Source of the DNA: Lachnospiraceae bacterium | Lineage (GTDB): Bacteria; Bacillota; Clostridia; Lachnospirales; Lachnospiraceae | DNA length: 19,053 nucleotides | Reading direction: 5' to 3' | Assembly (NCBI GenBank): GCA_009774535.1 | Contig: VSNY01000067.1 | Span: forward strand, 1 to 19,053 | Shown: positions 6,181 through 14,515 of the stretch, piece by piece | How positions within the stretch are numbered: the stretch's first letter is position 1 | Layout of the letters: each line of letters starts with the position of its first letter | Notes under the pieces: generated by a model | Told to the model about the DNA's origin: nothing | Databases searched by the model: none | What the model saw: the letters and a program-made list of their open reading frames with translations, nothing else | Program-made: the position numbers and the translations under genes

Positions 6181-7917
6181 TTAACTGCTCACCAGCTCAA
6201 TTCCCGTAAGATCCGGCTGAATCGTCATGGAATAATTTGTATAATAAACAACAAATCCCGGCGCCGATCCATTCGGCTTTTTCACATTCTTTCGCTGCAG
6301 ATAATCCACTTCCAGCTTCTGTGCGTCCCTGCCCTGCGAATAATAGCCTGCCAGCCTTGCCGCTTCTTCAAATGTCCGGTCCGGCAGCTCCTGGCCGTTT
6401 GTTTTCACAATCACGTGGGAACCCGGCATTTTTTTCGCGTGAAACCACCAGTCCCCGCCGTTTGCGAATTTAAATGTCAGTTCTTCATTCTGGTAATTAT
6501 TTTTTCCAATATAAATATCAAATCCATCCGAAGAACGGTAATGAAACGGCCTGCTTTTTACCTTCTGATTTTTTTCATGTCCCTTGCGGCGGATATATCC
6601 ATATGCCACGAGTTCCTGACGGATCTGCACAAGATCGTCTTCATTCAGTGCAATATCCAGTGAAGTCGCGATCGAATCCAAATGTTCGATTTCCGCCTTT
6701 GTCTCAAGCGTCAGTTCGCTCAAAGCCTCAAACGTCCGTTTCAATTTGCCGTATTTATCAAAATATTTCCTGGCATTTTCCAGCGGCGTCAGCTGCGCAT
6801 CCAGCGGGATCCTGATCATTTCATTGGTATAATAGTTCAGCGCTTCCAGTGATTTGGTGCCTTCTTCCAAGTGATAGCCATAGGTGTTGATTAATTCCCC
6901 GTATACTTTATATTGATCTCTTTTTTCGGTATCTTTCAGCTGCTTTAACTGGAGCTGGTATTTTTTATGGTTGCGTTCCAGGGCGGTGGACACAATCTTG
7001 CGCAGATCTACGGATTTTTGCCGGATTCTCGTATACGTATCACGCGCAGCATAAAAATGTTCCAAAACCTCTGAAACAGACGGCGACGCTTCGCATTCCA
7101 GATGCCTGTACTGTGTCAGCTGTATCGAGGAAAATTCCAGCGGATGACGGTCTTCCAACACGATCTGCGGGAAAAACTTTTCCTCCCGGACATCCTGCAT
7201 CATCCATAAGAACTGGCTGCACAGATGCTTTTTTTCCGCTTCGCTAAGACTGGCAAGCGGCGCATCAGCGTCAATTCCGGCGCGGCAGCAAATCTCATTC
7301 GCGACGCACGGGCTGATGCCTGTATATGCACTGTAAATGGCTTTTGCCGCCGTCTTTGGCTTTGAAACCACCTGCTCATAAAAATCAGCTTCATCTGCCG
7401 CAAGCGGATTCTTTTTTCCCTGCGTCGGTACAAAATAATCCCGTCCAGGCAGCACTTCCCGCACCGAACTGACCTGCGCGGATACATGCTTGATACTGTC
7501 TATGATCCGGTTATTTTCATCCGTAAAAATCAGATTGCTATGCTTGCCCATTACTTCAATGGTCAGCGTTTTCTTCCGTAAATCCCCTAAATCATCCAAA
7601 TGTTCGATCTCAAAGTGTATGATCCGTTCCAGATCCGGCTGCCAGATCCTGACAATCCGCCCGTTCGCGATATGCTTGCGCAGCAGCATACAAAAATTCG
7701 GCGCGGTCATCGGGCTGGGCCTGTTGGTATCTGTCAGGTAAATCAGCGGCAGAGACGCGCTGGCTGATAAAAACAGGCGCTTTTGGCCATTTGCGCTTTT
7801 TAATGTTAAAAGCAAAGCATCTTTTTCAGGCTGGGCAATTTTATAAATACGTGCATTGGACACGGTCTGATTTAATTCTGATACCAGATTTGCAATTACA
7901 ATTCCGTCAAAAGCCAT
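6181..7917 (-). CDS. rqcH: Ribosome quality-control factor RqcH (NFACT family)
   Basis: Binds stalled 50S subunits and adds C-terminal alanine tails to incomplete nascent chains, marking them for degradation. Older labels call it fibronectin/fibrinogen-binding protein. It has 578 residues. The NFACT-N domain begins MAFDGIVIANLVSEL. The MLLRKHI motif is at about 77-83, and ILTDENNR-like sequence with IDSIKH lies further on. Central helical coiled coil is at about 285-430, and the NFACT-R domain at about 460-515 contains GFDIYIGKNNYQNEELT and DWWFHAKKMPGSHVIVK. Residue pair 97-98 is E-R, where Bacillus RqcH has D97-R98. The ATG at 7917 follows GGAG; the GTG at 7926 is less well spaced. It is monocistronic with its own promoter. 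Confidence 0.95.
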   Translation of the reverse strand: MAFDGIVIANLVSELNQTVSNARIYKIAQPEKDALLLTLKSANGQKRLFLSASASLPLIYLTDTNRPSPMTAPNFCMLLRKHIANGRIVRIWQPDLERIIHFEIEHLDDLGDLRKKTLTIEVMGKHSNLIFTDENNRIIDSIKHVSAQVSSVREVLPGRDYFVPTQGKKNPLAADEADFYEQVVSKPKTAAKAIYSAYTGISPCVANEICCRAGIDADAPLASLSEAEKKHLCSQFLWMMQDVREEKFFPQIVLEDRHPLEFSSIQLTQYRHLECEASPSVSEVLEHFYAARDTYTRIRQKSVDLRKIVSTALERNHKKYQLQLKQLKDTEKRDQYKVYGELINTYGYHLEEGTKSLEALNYYTNEMIRIPLDAQLTPLENARKYFDKYGKLKRTFEALSELTLETKAEIEHLDSIATSLDIALNEDDLVQIRQELVAYGYIRRKGHEKNQKVKSRPFHYRSSDGFDIYIGKNNYQNEELTFKFANGGDWWFHAKKMPGSHVIVKTNGQELPDRTFEEAARLAGYYSQGRDAQKLEVDYLQRKNVKKPNGSAPGFVVYYTNYSMTIQPDLTGIELVSS

Positions 7918-7939
7918 AGTTATCACTCCTTTCTACGGC

Positions 7940-7968
7940 ATTGTATCGTATCTGCCAGCGTACTGCAA
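7940..7968 (-). promoter_or_regulatory. rqcH: Promoter of rqcH
   Basis: Minus-sense TTGCAG (7963-7968), a 17-base spacer, then TACAAT (7940-7945). The start would fall near 7933, giving a leader of only about 16 bases that just contains the GGAG site. Two mismatches in -35 and one in -10 suggest moderate strength. Confidence 0.7.
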
Positions 7969-8064
7969 GGTATTTATAAAAAAGATTCACGCAAAAACCA
8001 TGGAAGTCCAAAAAATTTCCAATCATCTCCAGTTTAAAAATCTCTTCCCCGGATATAATAATCA

Positions 8065-8086
8065 TGTAAACAAAACAATGTTTACA
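8065..8086. promoter_or_regulatory. Inverted repeat upstream of the spore protein gene
   Basis: TGTAAAC (8065-8071) and GTTTACA (8080-8086) form a perfect 7-bp inverted repeat around eight bases. It lies about 40 bases before the start codon and just after a TATAAT-like sequence (8054-8059) that lacks a good -35. It may be an operator for a dimeric regulator or a leader hairpin. I do not recognise the site. Confidence 0.55.
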
Positions 8087-8127
8087 GGCTGAACAAGCAG
8101 CACACAAGATAAAGGAGGCAATTAACT

Positions 8128-8337
8128 ATGAGTAATCATTCTAATCAGAACGCAGTACCAGAAGCAAAGGGAGCATTAAACCGTTTCAAATTCGAGGTCG
8201 CAGATGAGCTCGGCGTACCGTTAAAAGAAGGCTACAACGGGGATCTGACTTCCCGCCAGAACGGTTCCGTGGGTGGTTATATGGTGAAAAAGATGATTGA
8301 AGCCCAGGAAAAACAGATGGCAGGAGAAGAATCATAA
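8128..8337 (+). CDS. Alpha/beta-type small acid-soluble spore protein
   Basis: DNA-binding protein that coats the forespore chromosome and is degraded on germination. The 69 residues match the SASP family: ALNRFKFEVADELGVPL (about 16-32) contains the region cut by the Gpr protease (expected between E23 and V24), and GDLTSRQNGSVGGYMVKKMI (about 39-58) is the conserved C-terminal half. A strong AAGGAGG lies 9 bases before the ATG. It is the only plus-strand gene in the window and is divergent from rqcH. A forespore sigma (sigma-G) promoter is expected, but I could not place one with confidence. Its presence is direct evidence that the organism sporulates or recently did. Confidence 0.95.
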   Translation: MSNHSNQNAVPEAKGALNRFKFEVADELGVPLKEGYNGDLTSRQNGSVGGYMVKKMIEAQEKQMAGEES

Positions 8338-8393
8338 GATTCTAAAACTGCCCGGAATAAGTAACTGACAGTCAAAAGCTGTGAGTGAAACAG

Positions 8394-8441
8394 AAAAAGG
8401 ACTGTTGCAATGAGAAGTTTCTCATGGCAGCAGTCCTTTTT
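8394..8441. terminator. Strong bidirectional terminator between SASP and recG
   Basis: AAAAAGGACTG (8394-8404) pairs perfectly with CAGTCCTTTTT (8431-8441), and the stem continues inward through a few weak pairs to ATGAGA/TCTCAT around a short loop, about 20 pairs in total. It presents T5 after the stem on both strands. It sits between two converging genes, 57 bases past the SASP stop and 13 bases beyond the recG stop. Confidence 0.92.
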
Positions 8442-8453
8442 CTATATATAATA

Positions 8454-10511
8454 TTATAAATTCAGCCGCTCCATCTGCCGCTCAAAATATTCCTCGGCTT
8501 TCCTGCGCAGCCCCGCATGTTCGGGCAGCGCAAGCTCCCGGTCCATAGCAAGTATCCGCGCGACTTCCTCCCCGGCCTGCTGCAGCACGTTTGCGTCCTG
8601 GTAAATATCCGCTAACTGGAACTGCAGATCACCGCTTTGACGGATGCCGAAAAAATCGCCGGGGCCGCGCAGTTTTAAGTCTTCACTGGCGATACGGAAA
8701 CCATCGTTTGTGCGGTTTAATACATCCAGACGTTTGACAGAGCTTTTGGCATCTGAGGTGTTGATCATAATGCAATAAGACTGCGCGTCCCCCCGCCCGA
8801 CGCGGCCGCGCAGCTGATGAAGCTGCGCCAGGCCGAAACGCTGGGCGTCTTCGATCATCATAACTGTCGCGTTCGGCACGTTGACGCCGACTTCCACAAC
8901 GGTTGTAGATACCAGTACCTGCACTTCATTCGCTGCAAAGGCTTCCATCACATTGTTTTTCAGGTCTGCGCGCATCCGTCCATGCAGGAAAGCGACTGTA
9001 ACGCCGTCCGGCAGCGCCTGTTTTAATTTTTCACTGTAATCAATGACATTTTCACCTTCCGCGTGTTCACTGGCTTCTACAAGCGGGCAGATCACATAAG
9101 CCTGGTGCCCGGCTTCGATTTCTTTGCGGATAAACGCATATGCGTTCGGCCGCCATCCCGCTGCCACAACGCAGTTTTTGATCGGAAGCCGTTTGGCCGG
9201 GACTTCGTCGATCACGGAAATATCCAAATCGCCGTACAGAATAATCGCCAGTGTGCGCGGGATCGGCGTGGCGCTCATCACAAGAATGTGCGGGCTTTCG
9301 CCTTTCAGGGAAAACGTTTCCCGCTGTCTGACCCCGAAGCGGTGCTGTTCATCCGTGATTACAAGCGCCAAATTGTCATAGACAGCTCGTTCCTGGAACA
9401 ATGCATGCGTCCCGATCACCATTGCATCCGAAAACAGCTGCAGACGTTCGTATGCTCTGCGCTTTTGCTTTGCCGTCATCGATCCGGTCAGCAAAACGAG
9501 GTGGGTTTGGATGCCGAACAGACGGATATACTGCTCAAATGTCTCATAATGCTGCGCAGCCAGCACTTCGGTCGGAGCCATCAGCGCAGACTGGTACCCG
9601 TTCGCGGATGCAAGATACATCGTAAAAAATGCGACAATCGTCTTGCCGGAGCCAACATCGCCCTGGATCAGCCGCTGCATAATCTGCGGCCTGCGCAGGT
9701 CTTTTTGAATCTCGTCCAGCACACGCAGCTGTGCGTTTGTCAGCTGGTAAGGCAGCTTTTCGAGCAGCGGCCCGATCAGGTCTTCCTCACGGAAATGGTA
9801 GATATTTTCAATTTTCTGCCCCTGTTCTTTCTGCAGCTGCATATACAGGATAAACAGGAAAAATTCGTCAAATACAAGCCGACGCCGTGCCTGTGCCAGC
9901 GTATCAAAGTCTTTTGGAAAATGAATCTGGGACACGGCATAGTTATATTCGGCCAGGCTGTACGTATTCCTGGTCTCAGACGGCAGATATTCCGGCAGAA
10001 GCATCTTCTGGTCTAAGATCCGGCGCAGTGTTTTTTTATAAAGATTGTTCGTAAGTCCCGCTGTCAGGCCGTAAACAGGCTGCAGGGAGTCAGCGACAGC
10101 CTCATACTGCAGCGGCGTATAGATCACAGGCTGCTCCATGGAAAGCAGCCCGCTTTTATTCTGCACGCTTCCATATAAGATAAATGTCTGCCCTTTGATC
10201 AGCGTATTGCGGATATACGGCATATGGAACCATAAAAATTCCATTTTTGTATCCTGGTGCGTACCGCTGCCAATCGAAATCTGCATCGATCTGGTACGTT
10301 TTACAATTACAGGCGCCTCCACACGCAGGATCACCGCCTGCTTTTTGCCTGCCACAGCTTCGCTTATTTCCACTGGTGCAGGGAATCTTGTATATTCCCG
10401 CGGAAAACGAAGGAGTATATCACCAATGGTGTATACTCCCATCTTTTGGAACAGCTGTTCCGTCTTCGCTCCCACGCCTTTGACGCCCTGAATGGGTGTT
10501 GTAAGTTCCAT
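8454..10511 (-). CDS. recG: ATP-dependent DNA helicase RecG
   Basis: Branch-migration helicase that reverses stalled replication forks and processes Holliday junctions. It is full-length at 685 residues. The N-terminal wedge/OB region occupies about 1-250. Walker A GDVGSGKT is at 284-291, APTEVLAAQH follows, and motif II is DEQH (387-390) with RFGVRQRE. SATPIPRTLA is motif III, and TTVVEVGVNVPNATVM is followed by the RecG/Mfd-type QLRGRVGRG. GGAGG precedes the ATG at 10511. It is the third gene of the asp23-fakA-recG operon and its stop is immediately followed by the shared terminator. Confidence 0.98.
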   Translation of the reverse strand: MELTTPIQGVKGVGAKTEQLFQKMGVYTIGDILLRFPREYTRFPAPVEISEAVAGKKQAVILRVEAPVIVKRTRSMQISIGSGTHQDTKMEFLWFHMPYIRNTLIKGQTFILYGSVQNKSGLLSMEQPVIYTPLQYEAVADSLQPVYGLTAGLTNNLYKKTLRRILDQKMLLPEYLPSETRNTYSLAEYNYAVSQIHFPKDFDTLAQARRRLVFDEFFLFILYMQLQKEQGQKIENIYHFREEDLIGPLLEKLPYQLTNAQLRVLDEIQKDLRRPQIMQRLIQGDVGSGKTIVAFFTMYLASANGYQSALMAPTEVLAAQHYETFEQYIRLFGIQTHLVLLTGSMTAKQKRRAYERLQLFSDAMVIGTHALFQERAVYDNLALVITDEQHRFGVRQRETFSLKGESPHILVMSATPIPRTLAIILYGDLDISVIDEVPAKRLPIKNCVVAAGWRPNAYAFIRKEIEAGHQAYVICPLVEASEHAEGENVIDYSEKLKQALPDGVTVAFLHGRMRADLKNNVMEAFAANEVQVLVSTTVVEVGVNVPNATVMMIEDAQRFGLAQLHQLRGRVGRGDAQSYCIMINTSDAKSSVKRLDVLNRTNDGFRIASEDLKLRGPGDFFGIRQSGDLQFQLADIYQDANVLQQAGEEVARILAMDRELALPEHAGLRRKAEEYFERQMERLNL

Positions 10512-10544
10512 GGAAAACCTCCTTCTGGTGACTGCGCGCCGCCG

Positions 10545-12233
10545 CTATTCTACAGAAACCAGATAATAGTAAATTGGCTGTCCGCCGTACTGCACTTCCA
10601 CTTCGAGGTCTTCATGGCCTGCCAGGATTTTTTCAGCAATGGCGTTTGCCGCCTCTTCTTCCACTTCTTCCCCGTAATAAATGCTGACAATCGCGGAGTC
10701 ATCATCGATCATGCTCTCTGCCATCTGAAGCGTAACCTCGTCCAGATCACGGCCGACAGCAAGGATCGTCTGGTCTCCGATGCCCATATAGTCATCCTGG
10801 CGGATTTCTTTATCATCAATGACAGTATCACGCACAGCATACGTCACCTGCCCGGTTTTTACGTTTTGAATTTCATCGAGCATTCGGGATTCATTTTCTT
10901 CTGCAGTCTGTTCCGGAATAAAATTAATCAGCGCGGTAATTCCCTGCGGAATCGTCTTAGTCGGAATCACGTGTACCTGTTTTTCTTCGGAAAGCGCCGC
11001 TGCCTGATTCGCCGCCAGAATAATATTTTTGTTATTTGGCAATACAAAAATATGATCAGCCGGAACTTTACCGACAGCATTTAAAATGTCTTCTGTACTT
11101 GGGTTCATTGTCTGCCCGCCTTCAATCATATAGTCAGCGCCAAGCCCGCGGAATACTTCGCTTAAACCGTCGCCTGCGGATACCGCGATAAATCCGATCT
11201 CTTTGTATTCCAATTCCTGCTGCGCGGCTTCGTCCGCTGCCTGTACCGCAGCGTCTGCCGCCTGCTGAGCAGCCACTTTCTGCGCGTCTTTAATCAGCCG
11301 TTCCTGATGCTCTTCGCGCATATTGTCGATCTTGATCCTGCTTAAAGCTCCATGCGTCAATGCTTCCTGGATGGCAAGTCCGGGATCATTGGTATGTACA
11401 TGGGTCTTTACGATTTCATCGTCAGCCACTACCACGATCGAGTCACCAATAGATTCCAAAAATGATTTATAGTTGCGTTCTTCCTTCTCTGCAAGCGGAT
11501 GGTTCAATACAATGATAAACTCCGTACAATAACCGAACCGGATCTCCGCTTCTGTTTCTTTTGTGATCTTGCGGACCTGCGCAGACGGGCCTGCCTCAAT
11601 CGTTGTATCGATCTCTTTTCCAAGCAGCGCGTCAAACGTACCCTGCAAAATCACAACCAGCCCCTGTCCGCCGGAATCCACAACACCTGCCTGTTTCAAA
11701 ACAGGAAGCATCTCCGGCGTCTTTTTCAGCACCCGCTGTGCCTCTTTGATCACTTCATCCAGGAAGCAGACCAGGTCATCCGTTTCTTCCGCCATTTCCG
11801 CCGCACGGTCAGCCGCTCCTCTTGCTACCGTAAGGATCGTGCCTTCCTTTGGCTTCATAACCGCTTTGTATGCCGTTTCCACCGCTTTTTGGAATGCCGC
11901 CGCCAGAACCGGAACGGTGATCTCCTGTTCTTTGCCGATCACTTTTGTAAAACCACGGAACAGCTGGGATAAAATAACACCCGAATTTCCCCTTGCTCCG
12001 CGCAGAGAACCGGAGGAAATTGCTTTTGCAATGGACGCCATATCCGGTTCTTCCAATACGCTGACTTCCCTTGCCGCTGACAGGATCGTCATGGACATAT
12101 TCGTGCCAGTATCCCCGTCCGGAACAGGAAATACATTCAGTTCATTGATCCATTCCTTTTTGGCCTCCAGATTTTTTGCACCATTTAAAAACATTTTCGC
12201 CAAAACCGCAGCATTTATTGAATTGATCTCCAC
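10545..12233 (-). CDS. fakA: DAK2/DegV-linked fatty acid kinase subunit FakA-like (YloV family)
   Basis: FakA family members phosphorylate fatty acids held by FakB (DegV) proteins, feeding host- or medium-derived acyl chains into phospholipid synthesis. The 562 residues show an N-terminal DhaL/DAK2 kinase domain with ELNVFPVPDGDTGTNM (Mg-ATP ligands D39, D41, N45) and SGSLRGARGNSGVILSQL. A central region with EFIIVLNHP and VHTNDPG follows, and a C-terminal domain ends YYLVSVE. I start at GTG 12233, which has GGAGG 8 bases upstream; the TTG at 12239 lies almost on top of that site. The asp23-fakA-recG order is standard in Firmicutes. No fakB is in view, so the substrate is taken from the family. 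Confidence 0.88.
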   Translation of the reverse strand: MEINSINAAVLAKMFLNGAKNLEAKKEWINELNVFPVPDGDTGTNMSMTILSAAREVSVLEEPDMASIAKAISSGSLRGARGNSGVILSQLFRGFTKVIGKEQEITVPVLAAAFQKAVETAYKAVMKPKEGTILTVARGAADRAAEMAEETDDLVCFLDEVIKEAQRVLKKTPEMLPVLKQAGVVDSGGQGLVVILQGTFDALLGKEIDTTIEAGPSAQVRKITKETEAEIRFGYCTEFIIVLNHPLAEKEERNYKSFLESIGDSIVVVADDEIVKTHVHTNDPGLAIQEALTHGALSRIKIDNMREEHQERLIKDAQKVAAQQAADAAVQAADEAAQQELEYKEIGFIAVSAGDGLSEVFRGLGADYMIEGGQTMNPSTEDILNAVGKVPADHIFVLPNNKNIILAANQAAALSEEKQVHVIPTKTIPQGITALINFIPEQTAEENESRMLDEIQNVKTGQVTYAVRDTVIDDKEIRQDDYMGIGDQTILAVGRDLDEVTLQMAESMIDDDSAIVSIYYGEEVEEEAANAIAEKILAGHEDLEVEVQYGGQPIYYYLVSVE

Positions 12234-12246
12234 TTCCAAATCCTCC

Positions 12247-12606
12247 TTAATCGATCACGCGAACGCCTTCAACAAAAATGTTGATCTTTTTGATGTGCAT
12301 TCCTGTGAATTCTTCTACGCGATATCTGACCGTACTGATCAGATTTTCTGTTACCGTGCTGATGCTGACGCCATAGGATATAATCACATGGAAATTAATT
12401 GTGATCTCGTTGTTTTCCTCGATGACGACATTGATGCCGTGCGTCAGATAATCTTTTTTCAGCAGCCGTACAATGCCGTCTTTGACATTAACCGCAGCCA
12501 TCCCGACAATGCCGAAACATTCCACCGCAACGGAACCTGCATAGGTAGCAATCACTTCGCTGCCGATGATCACCCTGCCGTATTCATTTTCAAACTGCCC
12601 TTTCAT
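12247..12606 (-). CDS. Asp23/Gls24 family envelope stress protein
   Basis: Small protein of the Asp23/Gls24 family, members of which associate with the membrane or are induced by alkaline and envelope stress. It has 119 residues with the family pattern: YGRVIIGSEVIATYAGSVAVE, then GIVGMAAVNVKDGI, a strand-rich middle (INVVIEENNEITINFHVII), and ENLISTVRYRVEEFTG with VNIFVEGV-like KINIFVEGVRV at the end. GGAGG precedes the ATG at 12606. It is the first gene of the operon with fakA and recG. This is the YloU-type copy defined by its neighbours, whose biochemical role is not known. Confidence 0.92.
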   Translation of the reverse strand: MKGQFENEYGRVIIGSEVIATYAGSVAVECFGIVGMAAVNVKDGIVRLLKKDYLTHGINVVIEENNEITINFHVIISYGVSISTVTENLISTVRYRVEEFTGMHIKKINIFVEGVRVID

Positions 12607-12655
12607 AGCATACCTCCAATCATCCCTGCCAAATTATTTAAACTGCTTAGTAGAT

Positions 12656-12661
12656 ATTATA
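12656..12661 (-). promoter_or_regulatory. Probable -10 of the asp23-fakA-recG promoter
   Basis: A perfect minus-sense TATAAT lies about 50 bases before the asp23 ATG. The position 17 bases upstream (12679-12684) reads TTTTCT, a poor -35, so the exact promoter is uncertain. Confidence 0.45.
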
Positions 12662-12744
12662 ACCGCTTTTTGCCAAAAAGAAAACCAGAATTTTTGAAAA
12701 ATGCAAAAGTTCAAAAGATATAAGAAACCTGCACTATTCCATCC

Positions 12745-13247
12745 TTACTTTAGATAAGTCTGAAACTGCTTTTCCATCGTTTGTATGTCCGCTTTTGGAA
12801 ATGTCTCGCAAAATGCATGAAGTTTCGGCGCGTCTTTTGCAGATTCTTTGCGGAACCAATCCAGAATACAGCGGATAAAGACCTGGCGAATCGCCAGATT
12901 TAGGATTACCAGCTGGTACGATTCCCCATCTGCAGTTCCCCGATGCTTGAGATAACCCGTAATAAATAAAATGCTCCCATATATTCCTTACATAATTCTG
13001 TTTCCTGTGCAATCTCCAGTCCCTCGAACAGACTTTTGTCACAGCCATACGATAAAAAACACCTCAGCATGTTCATATTCAAAGATTACCCAAATCTTCT
13101 GGGACGCGTAAACAGATTTACCTCTCCCCAGTTATGCAGCAGAGCTCTGATAAATCCAGTTTTATCTACGTAATAAAATCCTTCTGTACGAATTTTCTGG
13201 AAATTCTCAATGCCAATCGGCAGTTTTTTCTTAATTTCCAAATCCAA
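12745..13247 (-). pseudogene. Broken AAA-ATPase-like / PD-(D/E)XK family gene
   Basis: Remnant of the AAA-ATPase-like family (PF09820, with a C-terminal PDDEXK_9 nuclease domain), normally over 500 residues. In one frame it reads KKKLPIGIENFQKIRTEG, YYVDKTGFIRALL and LFTRPRRFG. It then meets TAA at 13086-13088, exactly where the conserved lysine of FGKSLNM should stand, and continues in the same frame as SLNMNMLRCFLSYGCDKS, EGLEIAQETELCKEYMGAF. Near 12961-12975 homology jumps to another frame and to a much later part of the protein: FITGYLKHRG, ADGESYQLVILNLAIRQVF, AKDAPKLHAFCETFPKAD, ending QTYLK at 12745. About 200 family residues are missing between the two parts, and the whole nuclease domain is gone. 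A TATAAT (13271-13276) and an AGGTGG site before TTG 13241 remain. Confidence 0.88.
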
Positions 13248-13311
13248 ACACCACCTATTGATTTTCTTTTATTATATCCTATTTCCATTATTTTGAATAC
13301 CTTTTTGACAA

Positions 13312-13346
13312 CAAAAAAACAGCGGCATCCGCCATAAGCCGCTGTC
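13312..13346. terminator. Terminator downstream of glgD
   Basis: ACAGCGGC (13319-13326) and GCCGCTGT (13338-13345) form an 8-bp GC-rich stem with an 11-base loop. In the minus sense it is followed by a run of seven T, 27 bases past the glgD stop; in the plus sense it is followed by CTTTTTT. It ends the glgC-glgD operon and also blocks transcription from the other side. Confidence 0.9.
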
Positions 13347-13372
13347 TTTTTTCGTATCTGCAAAATAACGGT

Positions 13373-14515
13373 CTATACAACCTGTCTCTTTGCAACAAAG
13401 ATCGGGAAAGTATCCGTCCCCTTTAATTCTTTTCCTTCTGTTACAGTCACTTTCTTATCTGTAATAATATACTCTGCATCCACGCCTGGTTCAATCACGG
13501 TATCCTGCATCAGAATTGCATTGCGCACTTTCGCGCCCTTGCCGATTTTTACACCACGGAATAAGATACAGTTTTCGATTTCGCCTTCGATCACACAACC
13601 GTCAGCTACCATAACGTTTTTCGCAGAAGCGCCGTTGACATAGCGCGTCGGGTTATCGTCACGAATCTTTGTATAAATAGAATTCTTCTCAAATAACGCT
13701 GAGAGATTTGCATCATCCAGCAGACGCATATTTTCATCGAAATAACTCTTCAAATCCGTAATACGCGCTACGTATTCTGTATATTCATAACCCTGGATAT
13801 TCAGCTCATTAATTCTTGGAAGCAGAACATCACGCTCTAAGTACACGCCGCCGCCGATAAATGCCTCATTCACCATCTTAATCAGCTGTTCACGGTCAAA
13901 TACGTAAATATTCGTAGAGAAGTTCTGCACGCCTGTTTCCTGCGAATTAATATGAATCTTATTGACACGGTTATCCGCAAAGTCTAACGTATAATACATA
14001 GCCTTACGCAGATCATCCGATTTGCGGATGCTTGCCGGCAGTTCTTCTTTTGTATAAACAGCCGTTACGTCTGCGCCGCTTTCAATATGCGTCTTTAACA
14101 ATTCCTTAAAATCAAAATTAAACGCAAGATTGGCGTCCGACATAATGACATATTTTTCTTTCTGGGATTTTAAAAATCCAAGAACACTGGCGATCATGCC
14201 AACTTTGCCGCTGTAAATGCCGGTATTTTTCTGAGCAAACGGCGGGAAGATATTCAGACCGCCATTCTTACGGCTTAAATCCCACTCACGGCCGGAGCCT
14301 AAGTGATCGAGCAGTGAAAAATAGTTTTCGCGCACTAAAACTGTGATATTATCAATCCCGCAGTTAACCATGCTGGATAATACAAAATCAATCATACGGT
14401 AACGGCTTGCAAACGGGATCGACGCCATCAGTCGTTCATTGGTTAGTTCCGATACAAGCTCATCATAAACATTTGGGAAAATAATGCCCAGTGCGTTCGT
14501 ATTGGTATTTATCAT
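13373..14515 (-). CDS. glgD: Glucose-1-phosphate adenylyltransferase subunit GlgD
   Basis: Non-catalytic partner of GlgC in Firmicutes-type ADP-glucose pyrophosphorylase; the heteromer is more active than GlgC alone. It has 380 residues. The nucleotidyltransferase fold is clear (SRYRMIDFVLSSMVNCGI; SGREWDLSRKNGGLNIFPP), as is the C-terminal left-handed beta-helix (CVIEGEIENCILFRGVKIGKG). The glycine-rich substrate loop is lost: where GlgC has AGGQGSRL, this protein reads through GIIFPNVYDE, as expected for GlgD. Its ATG overlaps the glgC stop by four bases (ATGA), which gives coupled translation and near-equal amounts of the two subunits. Confidence 0.96.
   Translation of the reverse strand: MINTNTNALGIIFPNVYDELVSELTNERLMASIPFASRYRMIDFVLSSMVNCGIDNITVLVRENYFSLLDHLGSGREWDLSRKNGGLNIFPPFAQKNTGIYSGKVGMIASVLGFLKSQKEKYVIMSDANLAFNFDFKELLKTHIESGADVTAVYTKEELPASIRKSDDLRKAMYYTLDFADNRVNKIHINSQETGVQNFSTNIYVFDREQLIKMVNEAFIGGGVYLERDVLLPRINELNIQGYEYTEYVARITDLKSYFDENMRLLDDANLSALFEKNSIYTKIRDDNPTRYVNGASAKNVMVADGCVIEGEIENCILFRGVKIGKGAKVRNAILMQDTVIEPGVDAEYIITDKKVTVTEGKELKGTDTFPIFVAKRQVV

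Noticed and set aside
8040..8127. Sigma-G promoter for the spore protein gene
   Set aside because: It is expected on biological grounds, but no -35/-10 pair at proper spacing was convincing; the TATAAT at 8054-8059 lacks a -35.
12734..13048. Minus-strand 104-codon frame
   Set aside because: It is a third, wrong reading frame over the broken AAA-ATPase-like gene; the family similarity lies in the other two frames.
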